Shown here: in pieces, positions 18,892 through 26,899 of the stretch
How positions within the stretch are numbered: the stretch's first letter is position 1
How the letters are laid out: every line of letters begins with the position of its first letter
From: Maricaulaceae bacterium
GTDB taxonomy: Bacteria > Pseudomonadota > Alphaproteobacteria > Caulobacterales > Maricaulaceae
Assembly (NCBI GenBank): GCA_026126205.1
Contig: JAHCJP010000001.1
Coordinates: forward strand, 682,001-746,000
Direction: 5' to 3'
DNA: 64,000 bases
The notes under the pieces: generated by a model
Databases searched by the model: none
What the model was told of the DNA's origin: nothing
The model's input: the letters and a program-made list of their open reading frames with translations, nothing else
Translations under genes and position numbers: made by a program

Positions 18892-20214
18892 ATGGGCCAT
18901 TTCAATCCCGATTACGCCGCGCTGGCTGCGCCGCGCTACACCAGCTACCCGCCCGCCACGCGTTTTTCGCCCGCTGTGGGCGAGGCGGAATGGCGAAGCT
19001 GGCTGGCCGCAACGCCGGCGGACGCGCCGGTCTCGGTCTACGTCCATATCCCTTTCTGCCGGGTGCTGTGCTGGTATTGCGGCTGCAACACCTCGGTGCC
19101 GAACAAGGACGCGCGGGTGGCGGAGTATCTCGCCGCCCTGCGCAAGGAGATCGCGCTGGTCCGCGCCGCGCTGGGGCGCAAGGCGCGCCTGTCGCGGCTG
19201 CATTTCGGCGGCGGATCGCCCGACATGCTGTCGCCGGCGCGCCTGACGGCGCTGATGGGCTGGCTGAAGGACGCCTTCGACTTCTCCCACGCCGATGAGA
19301 TCGCCGTAGAGCTGGATCCGCGCGGGGTGACGGAGGATCTGGCGCAGACCCTGGGCCGTCTTGGCGTCACCCGCGCCAGCCTCGGCGTTCAGGACGTCTC
19401 GGCCGAGGTGCAGGCGCTGATCAACCGTGAACAGCCGTTCGAGCTCGTCGAAGAAGCGGCCAGGCGTCTACGCCGCGCAGGCGTGAAGACGCTGAACATC
19501 GACCTGATGTACGGCCTGCCCGGTCAGAGCGCCGAGCATGTGCGCCTGTCCGCCAGCCGCGCCGCCAGCCTGGCGCCCGACCGGCTGGCCGTGTTCGGCT
19601 ATGCCCATGTGCCCTGGTTCAAGAAGCACCAGCGCGCCATCGACGAAACCCGCCTGCCCGACACCGCCGCGCGCTTCGCCCAGGCCGAGGCGGCGGCGGA
19701 GGTGCTGCTGCGCGCCGGATACCGCCGCATCGGCATGGATCATTACGCGCGGCCCGACGATCCGCTGGCCCGTGCGGCCCGCAACGGAACGCTGCGCCGT
19801 AATTTCCAGGGCTATACCGATGACGAAAGCCGCATCCTGATCGGTCTCGGCGCTTCGGCGATCAGCGACGCGCCGCAGGGCTTCGTGCAGAACGAGCCGA
19901 ACGCGGCGGTCTATGCCCGGCTTGTCGGCGAGGGCCGCCTGCCCGTGGCGCGCGGCGTGGCGCGCAGCGAGGACGACCGCCTGCGCGGCGCGCTGATCGA
20001 GCGGTTGATGTGCGACTATCGCGCCGATCTGCCGCCGCCGGTTCAGGGCGAGGCGGAAGATCGCCTTCAGCCCTATCTGCGCGACGGGCTGGCGCGGATG
20101 GAGGGGCGGCGGCTGCAGGTAACCGAGGCGGGGCGGCCCTATGTGCGCCTGATCGCCGCGGCGCTGGACGCCTACCAGACCGCCGCCGCGACCGCCCACA
20201 GCCGCGTGGTGTAA
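18892..20214 (+). CDS. hemN: HemN, oxygen-independent coproporphyrinogen III dehydrogenase
   Basis: A 440-residue radical SAM enzyme. The cluster motif CRVLCWYCGC (Cys56, Cys60, Cys63, plus Cys65) is the true HemN form, with the extra cysteine that separates it from HemW-type paralogues. The N-terminal PRYTSYPPATRF block is also HemN-specific. It decarboxylates coproporphyrinogen III without O2, so haem for the cytochromes can be made under anoxia, which fits the nitrate respiration genes. I looked for an Fnr-type box in the 80 bp upstream and see none. Confidence 0.96.
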   Translation: MGHFNPDYAALAAPRYTSYPPATRFSPAVGEAEWRSWLAATPADAPVSVYVHIPFCRVLCWYCGCNTSVPNKDARVAEYLAALRKEIALVRAALGRKARLSRLHFGGGSPDMLSPARLTALMGWLKDAFDFSHADEIAVELDPRGVTEDLAQTLGRLGVTRASLGVQDVSAEVQALINREQPFELVEEAARRLRRAGVKTLNIDLMYGLPGQSAEHVRLSASRAASLAPDRLAVFGYAHVPWFKKHQRAIDETRLPDTAARFAQAEAAAEVLLRAGYRRIGMDHYARPDDPLARAARNGTLRRNFQGYTDDESRILIGLGASAISDAPQGFVQNEPNAAVYARLVGEGRLPVARGVARSEDDRLRGALIERLMCDYRADLPPPVQGEAEDRLQPYLRDGLARMEGRRLQVTEAGRPYVRLIAAALDAYQTAAATAHSRVV

Positions 20215-20224
20215 GGCTTTTCGC

Positions 20225-22885
20225 TCAGCCCAGCGCCGCCTCGACCAGCGTCACGCCGGGGGCGGCGGGGCCGGGCCGGCGCGCGAATCCCAGCTTCATG
20301 CATAGCGCGATCATCCCCTCATCCTTATCCGATACTTCTCCGAACACTGCGCCAATCCCCTGCTTGCGGGCATACTCCATCACCAGGCGCATCAGCGCCG
20401 CCTCCAGCCCCCCGGCTTCCAGACCGCCGCGTGTCAGAATCGCGAACTCGGCGCGTTCATTATCCGGGTCCGCGGCCAGCCGCGCGACAGCCGCCAGCGC
20501 GCCGCCGTCACCCGGCTCGAACGCCAGGAACGCCATCTCGCGGCGATAGTCGATCTGCGCCAGCCGCGCCGCCAGCGATGCGGGCCGCGCCCGCAAACCG
20601 CCCAGGAAGCGCATGCGGATGCCTTCCGGCGCGCAGCCGGCGATGAAGGCGGCCAGCAGCTCCGCGTCCTCCGGCTTCACCGGCCGCACAGGCCAGGTTT
20701 CGCCGCCGGCGCCGGAGAGCGCCGTCTCCAGCTCATGCGGATAGGCGCGGATCGCCAGCCGGTCGCGGCGCGCAGGCGGCGCCAGCCGCACCCGCGCGTC
20801 CAGCGCCAGCACGCCCCCGGCGCTGGCCCACAGGGGGTTGATGTCCAGCTCAGCCAGTTCGGGGATGTCGGCCGCCATCTCGCCAAGCCGCATCAGCACA
20901 TGGGCGATCGCATCGAGATCGGCGCGCAGGCGGTCGCGATAGCCCTGCAACAGCCTGAACACGCGCGTACGCCGCATCAGGTCGTCGGTCAGCACGCGGT
21001 TCAGCGGCGGCAGGGCGACGGCCTTGTCGGCGATCACCTCCACCGCCGTGCCGCCCTGGCCGAACAGCACCACCGGCCCGAAGGTCACGTCGTCGGCGAC
21101 GCCGGCGATCAGCTCGTGCGCGCCGGGCATGGCCGCCATGCGCTGCACCGAAAACCCTTCCAGGCGCGCGCCGGGAACCGCCTTCGCCACGGCTTTCAGC
21201 ATGGTTCCGGCCGCCGCGCGCACCGCGGCCCCGTCCTTCAGGTTCAGCGCCACCCCGCCGGCGTCGGACTTGTGCGGCACGTCGGGCGAGACGATTTTCA
21301 GCGCCGCGGGAAAGCCCAGCTCCGCGGCGGTCCGCACCGCCTCATCGGCATCGGCGGCGAAGCGGGTCGGCACGGCCGGCACGCCGTAATGTTCCAGCAA
21401 TTGCTTGGATTCGGCCTCGGTCAGCGCATCGCGACCCGCCGCCATCGCCTTCGCGACCAGCGCCTGCGCCGCCGCGCGCGCCGCGCCCGTCACCAGGCCG
21501 GACGGCGGCGGCGCGTGCAGCAACATCGCCTGCGCCCGCCGGTGGGCGGCGATCACCGCGAAGGCGCGCACCGCCTGGCCCGGCGTTTCATAGGTCGGCG
21601 CGCCCGCGGCCTCGAACAGCTTGCGCGCCTGCGCCGCCGCGCCCTCGCCCAGCCAGCAGGTCAGCAGAGGTTTCTGCGGCCGTGCCTCCAGCACCGCGCG
21701 CGCCGCCTCGACGCCGTCGGCGATGGCGGTGGGGCAGTTCATGGCCAGGATCGCGTCCACCCCCGGGTCGGCGTCCAGCGCCTTAAGGGCGGCGGCGTAA
21801 CGTTCGCCCGGCGCGTCGCCGATGATGTCGACCGGGTTCGCCCGCGACCAGGTTTCCGGCAATACGGCGTCCAGCGCCCGGATCGTCTCCGGCGCCAGTT
21901 CGGCCAGCACGCCGCCCTCGTCCAGCAGCGCATCGACGGCCAGCACCCCCACCCCGCCGCCATTGGTCAGGATCGCCAGCCGGTCGCCGCGATGGCGCCA
22001 GGGCCGCGCCAGCGTCTCCATGGCGTCGAACAGGTCCGCCAGATTCATCACCCGCAGCATGCCCGCGCGCCGGAAAGCGGCGTCATAGGCGGCGTCGGAA
22101 CCCGCCAGCGCCCCGGTATGCGAATAGGCGGCCTTGGCCGCGGCCTCGTGCCGGCCCGGCTTGATGACGATCACCGGCTTCACCCGCGCCGCCGCCCGCG
22201 CCGCCGACATGAATTTCGCCGCATGGGTGATCTGCTCGACATAGAGCAGGATCGACGCCGTGCCGGGGTCATTGGCCAGGAAGTCGACCAGGTCGCCGAA
22301 GTCCACGTCGGCCATGCCGCCCGTGGACACCATGTGCGAAAAGCCGATGCCGCGCGCGCTGGCCCAGTCCAGCACCGTGGTGATCACCGCGCCCGATTGC
22401 GAAACGAAAGCGACATCCCCGGCCAGGGGCTGACGGTGGGCGAAGCTGGCGTTCAGCCGCGCGCCCGGCGCCAGCACGCCGACGCAGTTCGGCCCGATGA
22501 TCCGCAGCAGGTGCGGCCGCGCCGCTTCCAGCATCCGGCTTTGCAGCCGCCGCCCCTCCTCGCCCGTCTCGCCGAAACCGGCGCTGATCACCACCACGGC
22601 TTTCGTCCCGCGCGCGCCCAGGTCCGCGACCAGATCCGGGACCGTGGCGGCGGGCGTGCAGATCACCGCCAGGTCGGGCGCCGCCGGCAAATCCGCCACC
22701 GAGGCGAAGGCCGGCAGGCCCAGCATCGCCCCGCCTTTCGGGTTCACCGGCCAGACCCGGCCCTCAAAACCGCCCTCGACCAGGTTCTTCAGCACCACAT
22801 GGCCGACGGCGCGTTCGCGCAGGCTGGCGCCGATCACGGCGACGCTGCGCGGCGTGAAAAACGGCTGCAGGTTGCGTATGCTCAC
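20225..22885 (-). CDS. Acyl-CoA synthetase (NDP-forming)/GNAT acetyltransferase fusion
   Basis: An 886-residue multidomain protein. It has an N-terminal CoA-binding Rossmann domain (SVAVIGASLRERAVGHVV near residue 15), succinyl-CoA-ligase-like domains up to about residue 460, an ATP-grasp domain (about 490-690, with FPAALKIVSPDVPHKSDAGG), and a C-terminal GNAT domain (about 720-870). A conserved His expected to be phosphorylated may be present in the ligase part, but I did not place it securely. Such fusions are known as Pat-type protein acetyltransferases that silence acyl-CoA synthetases, and whether the ligase half is active is often unclear. It is convergent with hemN, 10 bp apart. Confidence 0.88.
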   Translation of the reverse strand: MSIRNLQPFFTPRSVAVIGASLRERAVGHVVLKNLVEGGFEGRVWPVNPKGGAMLGLPAFASVADLPAAPDLAVICTPAATVPDLVADLGARGTKAVVVISAGFGETGEEGRRLQSRMLEAARPHLLRIIGPNCVGVLAPGARLNASFAHRQPLAGDVAFVSQSGAVITTVLDWASARGIGFSHMVSTGGMADVDFGDLVDFLANDPGTASILLYVEQITHAAKFMSAARAAARVKPVIVIKPGRHEAAAKAAYSHTGALAGSDAAYDAAFRRAGMLRVMNLADLFDAMETLARPWRHRGDRLAILTNGGGVGVLAVDALLDEGGVLAELAPETIRALDAVLPETWSRANPVDIIGDAPGERYAAALKALDADPGVDAILAMNCPTAIADGVEAARAVLEARPQKPLLTCWLGEGAAAQARKLFEAAGAPTYETPGQAVRAFAVIAAHRRAQAMLLHAPPPSGLVTGAARAAAQALVAKAMAAGRDALTEAESKQLLEHYGVPAVPTRFAADADEAVRTAAELGFPAALKIVSPDVPHKSDAGGVALNLKDGAAVRAAAGTMLKAVAKAVPGARLEGFSVQRMAAMPGAHELIAGVADDVTFGPVVLFGQGGTAVEVIADKAVALPPLNRVLTDDLMRRTRVFRLLQGYRDRLRADLDAIAHVLMRLGEMAADIPELAELDINPLWASAGGVLALDARVRLAPPARRDRLAIRAYPHELETALSGAGGETWPVRPVKPEDAELLAAFIAGCAPEGIRMRFLGGLRARPASLAARLAQIDYRREMAFLAFEPGDGGALAAVARLAADPDNERAEFAILTRGGLEAGGLEAALMRLVMEYARKQGIGAVFGEVSDKDEGMIALCMKLGFARRPGPAAPGVTLVEAALG

Positions 22886-23559
22886 AAGCGGCTCCGCCGG
22901 GTCTGTCTGCGACGGCCCAGCTTACACACGCCTTCGCGGCGCCGAAATCATGCACCGGCGCCTTATGCGGCGAGGGCGGCAAGGGCGGCGGGCGGCGGCA
23001 ATCGCAACAGAGGCCGGAGAGATGAGTTATCCACGGGGGAGATGGGAAGACGGCGCCAGTCAGCCGGTTTCGCCCTCCGCCCAACGTAAGATGAACGCAA
23101 ACCGCGCCTCCGTGAACTACGAACGTCCCATCGGCCTTTCCCCGTCTCAGCAGCCCCCGGTATACGAGAATTTTCTACTTTTCCATGGCCGGGAAAACGT
23201 GAAGCACGTCAAACGCACATACATCATCACCGCGAGGCGGATCACCTCGGGCGACGTCTTGAAATAGCGGTAGGGATGTCTCAGCCCCGGACGCTACGGA
23301 ACCACCCTCCCCGCCTCAAGCCGGTTTTGTCTGACAATCCCCCCGGGCGACGTCTTGAAATAACGGAACGGATTTCTCATCCGCAGACGCTACGAAACCG
23401 CCCCGCCCGGCTCAAGCCGGTTTAATCTGACAATGCCCAGCGCCGACAGGCCGCCGGGCAAGTATGAGCCGATACCGGCCAGCTGGTCATGGGCGTAAGC
23501 GTTCAGATATTAAGGCGCTTTGTATTGCTAAAAGCAAGTTGAGCCTATAAGTGTTAAAA
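22886..23559. other. Intergenic stretch next to a foreign island
   Basis: About 670 bp without a convincing gene. It contains two 96-bp repeats (separate entry), a small hairpin CGAGG-N7-CCTCG at 23232-23248 just before them, and from about 23500 a shift to AT-rich DNA that continues into the Sel1-like gene. A plus-strand frame ends at 23267 but its composition and lack of a ribosome site make it unlikely to be coding. Confidence 0.55.
23248..23439. repeat. Two tandem imperfect 96-bp direct repeats
   Basis: Copy 1 spans 23248-23343 and copy 2 spans 23344-23439, with an exact period of 96 bp. Both begin CGGGCGACGTCTTGAAATA. They share CGCTACG(G/A)AACC, CTCAAGCCGGTTT and TCTGACAAT at matching positions, and differ in perhaps one base in six. 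They are non-coding and lie just beyond the 3' end of the Sel1-like gene, at the edge of the AT-rich island. Function is unknown; they could be the trace of a duplicated recombination or regulatory site. Confidence 0.8.
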
Positions 23560-24012
23560 TTAATTACTCTGCGCTTTTCTCCCGCGAAGTAATTTCGCAA
23601 AATCTTTGTCCTTAAGCAACCAAATTCCTTCATCAAAGTAACGCGATAAATTAAAGCAACCGTCGGGACTGCCTAAAACAGCTGCGCAAATAAAGTAATT
23701 TACCGCCATAGCTGTATCAATTTCTACCAAATCACCGCACTCATAAGTCAGCCCCATGAATAAAAGTGCGTCGACGTTTCCATTGTGCGCGGCTTTATCT
23801 ATTAGCGTCAACCCCTTCTTTTTGTTTTCAGGCACGCCATGCGCCCCATAAATATGCCAAGTGCCAATTGCGAATTGAGCCTCTACATTTCCAGAAGTTG
23901 CGAGATGGTTTATACGTTCAATATCCTCATGCCCTACATCCCCACCCGCAAGCAATTTTGATCGCAGATTATCGAGCCAATCTGCGTCCTCCTTGTTGCC
24001 CACCGTGCTCAT
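23560..24012 (-). CDS. Sel1-like repeat protein, putative Rhs immunity protein
   Basis: A 150-residue soluble protein with two to three Sel1-type (TPR-like) helical repeats. The stretches AQFAIGTWHIYGAHG, ALLFMGLTYECGD and AVNYFICAAVLGSPDG occupy about residues 48-120. Codon use is AT-rich, unlike the surrounding genome, which points to transfer. It follows the Rhs tail by 17 bp on the same strand, the usual place of the immunity gene for a polymorphic toxin, and Sel1-like proteins are known among predicted immunity families. The immunity role is inference. No signal peptide is seen, so it should stay in the cytoplasm. Confidence 0.7.
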   Translation of the reverse strand: MSTVGNKEDADWLDNLRSKLLAGGDVGHEDIERINHLATSGNVEAQFAIGTWHIYGAHGVPENKKKGLTLIDKAAHNGNVDALLFMGLTYECGDLVEIDTAMAVNYFICAAVLGSPDGCFNLSRYFDEGIWLLKDKDFAKLLRGRKAQSN

Positions 24013-24029
24013 TTTCAGACTCCCTTTTC

Positions 24030-24896
24030 CTAGATTACCGGCGGCTTGGGGCGTTCACCACAACCAGCACCATCCTGTGAGGTACAGCGCTCCCACTCAT
24101 CACGCTCACGCTCATAGCGCCGCATTTCTTCCTGAAAGGTATGCTCAATCATAAACACATCAAGAAACGGTTGGATAAAAAGCAGCGCTCCTACATCTCG
24201 AGGCGGCCACGGACCTCGATGTCCGCTTGGCCGTTGCCGCGGAGCTCGTCTTCTTTCATCTGCTCGTTCTCCTCCTTGATCACGAGTTCTTCTCGCATCA
24301 CCTGTCTCGTGCCGTTCACGTGTAGATTCTCTTGCACCAGTCCTATGACCACCACGTGGTTCATCATTATCTCCGGCGCCAGTATTGGAACCTTGACCGG
24401 AACCGCCCCTACCACCGCCCCCGCCATTTGATTGCATCATACTCTGAAGATGCCCGGAAGCATCAGTGCTCCAACCGCCAGAGCTCCGGCACGTCCCGTC
24501 CTCATTGGTGATGCGTGAGCCCGTGCACATCCCCGTCGGATCGGTCGCATTGATCGGATCGTTCCGCACATATCCGTACAGGTTCAGGTCATCCTGATAC
24601 CCGATCGGGTCCGTCTGCAGGAACCTCCCCAGCAGCGGATCGTAGACCCGGGCCTTGTAGTGATAGAGCTGCACCTCGGGCAGGGCGGCCTGGCCGGTGT
24701 AGCGGAAGCGCGAGCCGGTCCAGGCGTCCGGCTCGCCATAGGGGCCATAGGTGTAGCGCGCCGTGCCTGAGGCGCCTGCGGCGGCGACGATGGAGCCGAG
24801 ATGATCGGCGATCAGATAGCGCCGGTCGGAGAGCCCCGCGCCCTCGTACCAGACCAGCGGCTTATCGGCGCCGGCTCCCCACGCGCCCGCGCGCCT
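24030..24896 (-). pseudogene. Truncated Rhs protein: C-terminal core and tip only
   Basis: The frame is open from the stop of the CoA-transferase gene (24897) to 24030, 288 codons. Its start reads [20 protein letters not shown] and HLGSIVAA, and later comes [19 protein letters not shown] and [12 protein letters not shown]: the end of a canonical Rhs/YD-repeat core. The rest of the shell, normally over 1000 residues, is absent, as is any start codon with a ribosome site. The GTG at 24674 inside [15 protein letters not shown] is core sequence, not a start. After DPTGM the variable tip of about 165 residues has a Gly-rich linker, an Arg/Glu-rich stretch and a hydrophobic patch ([16 protein letters not shown]). 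I cannot assign a toxin fold to it. Confidence 0.82.
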
Positions 24897-26048
24897 TCAG
24901 CCGTCGGGCGCAGCCGCCAGTTCCGCCAGTATCTCCGCCCGGTGTTCGTCCAGCCGCGGCGATGGCCGGTCCACAACCAGCGCGGATTCGGAGAATTTCA
25001 CCGGCGTGCGCAGGCCGGGAACGCCGCCGGCGTTGATCTGCATGCCGCGATGGACGATCTGCGGATCAGCGAACACCCCGGCCACGGTATTCACCGGCCC
25101 GGCGGGCACGCCCTTCGCCGCGCAGTCCGCCAGCAGCGCGGCGCGGCCGCGCGCGGCGATCTCCGCCGCCAGCAGCGGAACCAGAACGGCGCGGTTTTCC
25201 ACCCGCAGCGCGTTGCTGGAAAAGCGCGGGTCGGCGGCGAGGCCGGGCGACAGCAATTCGCACAAGCGTTTGAACTGGCGGTCATTGCCGCAGGCGATCA
25301 CCAGCCAGCCATCGCGCGCCGCGAACGCCTGATAGGGCACGATGTTCGGATGCGCATTGCCCATCCGCCCCGGCCGGCCGCCGGCGAAATGGTTCATCGC
25401 CTGGTTGGCCAGCACCCCGGCCATGCTGTCGAACAGCGCCATGTCGACATGCTGGCCGCGCCCGCTGCGTTCGCGCGCCGCCAGCGCCGCCTGGATGGCG
25501 ATGACGCCGTACAGCCCGGTGAAGATGTCGGCGAAGGCGACGCCGGTTTTCTGCGGCGGGCCGTCCGGCTCTCCGGTCAGGTCCATGATCCCGCCCATCG
25601 CCTGCACGACGAAGTCGTATCCCGGCCGGGCGGCGTAGGGCCCGTCCTGCCCGAAGCCGGTGACCGAGCAATAGACCAGGCGCGGATTGACCGCCGACAG
25701 GCTGGCGTAATCGAGGCCGTATTTCGCCAGCCCGCCGGTCTTGAAATTCTCCACCAGCACGTCGGCGCGCGCGGCGAGGGCGCGAACGGTCTCCAGGTCT
25801 TCGGCGCAGGTAAAATCCAGCGCGATCGAACGCTTGCCGCGGTTGCAGGCGTGGAAATAGGCCGCCGCGCGCTCGCCGCCGCGTTCGATAAACGGCGGGC
25901 CCCAGCTTCGCGTCTCGTCGCCTTCCGGGCTTTCCACCTTGATCACTTCGGCGCCGAGATCGGCCAGCGTCTGGCCGATCCACGGCCCGGCCAGCACCCG
26001 CGCCAGCTCCAGCACCCGCAGCCCCTGAAGCGGCGCCGGGCCGCTCAT
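24897..26048 (-). CDS. CaiB/BaiF-family (class III) CoA-transferase
   Basis: A 383-residue protein of the normal family length. It begins PLQGLRVLELARVLAGPWIGQTLADLGAEV-like sequence, with the conserved WGPPF and NRGKRSIALDF blocks. The stretch LTGEPDGPP is followed by AFADIFTGLYG, where Asp174 is the probable nucleophile by comparison with formyl-CoA transferase. It should move CoA between carboxylic acids. It overlaps the downstream end of the hydratase gene by 4 bp, so the pair forms a catabolic unit. Its stop codon is exactly where the open Rhs fragment begins, yet the C-terminus looks complete. Confidence 0.92.
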   Translation of the reverse strand: MSGPAPLQGLRVLELARVLAGPWIGQTLADLGAEVIKVESPEGDETRSWGPPFIERGGERAAAYFHACNRGKRSIALDFTCAEDLETVRALAARADVLVENFKTGGLAKYGLDYASLSAVNPRLVYCSVTGFGQDGPYAARPGYDFVVQAMGGIMDLTGEPDGPPQKTGVAFADIFTGLYGVIAIQAALAARERSGRGQHVDMALFDSMAGVLANQAMNHFAGGRPGRMGNAHPNIVPYQAFAARDGWLVIACGNDRQFKRLCELLSPGLAADPRFSSNALRVENRAVLVPLLAAEIAARGRAALLADCAAKGVPAGPVNTVAGVFADPQIVHRGMQINAGGVPGLRTPVKFSESALVVDRPSPRLDEHRAEILAELAAAPDG

Positions 26049-26857
26049 GACGCGCCGCCGGGAAACTTTGGCTCGCGCTTTTCCAGAAAGGCGCGATAGC
26101 CCTCGCGGAAATCATCGCTGCGGAAGGCGGCGGCGAACATCGCCCGGCTCTCCGGCGTTTCCTCATCGGCGCCGGCGCGGATCATGGCGATGATCCGTTT
26201 CATCTCCGCCGCCGACCGGCCCGAAGCCGCGGCGGCGAGGTCGCACCAGCCGCGCACCGCGTCCTCCAGCGCGCCGGGCGCGCACAGGCGGTCGACCAGA
26301 CCGATGCGCAGCGCCTCCTCCGCCGCCATGATCCGCCCGGTGAACAGCATGTCCTTGGCCGCCGAAACGCCTACCGCCTCGATCAGCCGCCGGGTGTCGT
26401 TCAGCGGATAGATCAGCCCCAGCTTCGCCGGGGTTACGCCAAAGCGCGCGCCCTCCGCCGCGAAGCGCAGGTCGCAGGCCAGCGCCACGCCGCAGCCGGC
26501 GCCGACGCAGGCGCCCTCGATCATCGCCACGGCGGGCTTCGGGAAGGCGGCCAGCGCGTCCAGCGCCGCGCCGACGCCCTGCGAATAGGCGGCCGCGCGC
26601 TCCGGCGTGGCATAGACCTGTTCGAACTCGGCGATGTCGGCCCCGGCGGCGAAGGCGCCGCCCGCACCGCGCACGATCAGCGCCCGGCAGGCCGGGTCCG
26701 CCGCCGCCTGCGCCAGCAGCGCCGGCATGGCGGTCCACATCGCCTCGCTGATCGCATTGCGCTTTTCGGGGCGGTTCAGCACCAGTTCGAAGGCCGGGGC
26801 GCCGCGGCGCAGGAAGATCGAATCGTCCGCCATCGCGCGATCATCGCCTGCTGACAT
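26045..26857 (-). CDS. Enoyl-CoA hydratase/isomerase family protein
   Basis: A 270-residue crotonase-fold protein. Conserved parts are LNRPEKRNAIS near residue 30, the oxyanion-hole block GAGGAFAAGADIAEFEQ near residue 68, and AMIEGACVGAGCGVALACDLRFA near residue 115. The first catalytic Glu position seems to be replaced in this copy, so I do not name the reaction. Either the ATG at 26857 or the one at 26833 (MADDSIFL) can be the start. It is transcribed first, followed by the CoA-transferase gene with an ATGA overlap; together they suggest degradation of an acyl-CoA substrate. Confidence 0.88.
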   Translation of the reverse strand: MSAGDDRAMADDSIFLRRGAPAFELVLNRPEKRNAISEAMWTAMPALLAQAAADPACRALIVRGAGGAFAAGADIAEFEQVYATPERAAAYSQGVGAALDALAAFPKPAVAMIEGACVGAGCGVALACDLRFAAEGARFGVTPAKLGLIYPLNDTRRLIEAVGVSAAKDMLFTGRIMAAEEALRIGLVDRLCAPGALEDAVRGWCDLAAAASGRSAAEMKRIIAMIRAGADEETPESRAMFAAAFRSDDFREGYRAFLEKREPKFPGGAS

Positions 26858-26899
26858 GCCGCCGAACAGACCCTAGGGTCCGCGCCGGGAGGGGCCGTC

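Noticed and set aside
20735..23089. A 784-residue open frame on the plus strand
   Set aside because: Antisense shadow of the acyl-CoA-ligase/GNAT fusion, rich in Arg, His and Gln, with no recognisable domain.
23232..23439. CRISPR array
   Set aside because: Two adjacent 96-bp units without unique spacers do not fit any CRISPR layout, and no cas gene is nearby.
24141..24431. Open frames opposite to or shifted within the Rhs tip
   Set aside because: The Rhs frame continues from the conserved core without a break; the other frames lack a ribosome site and homology. A frameshift in the tip cannot be excluded, but I see no positive sign.
24674..24676. GTG at 24674 as start of a stand-alone toxin gene
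   Set aside because: It lies inside conserved Rhs core sequence that is open for a further 74 codons upstream, and no ribosome site precedes it.
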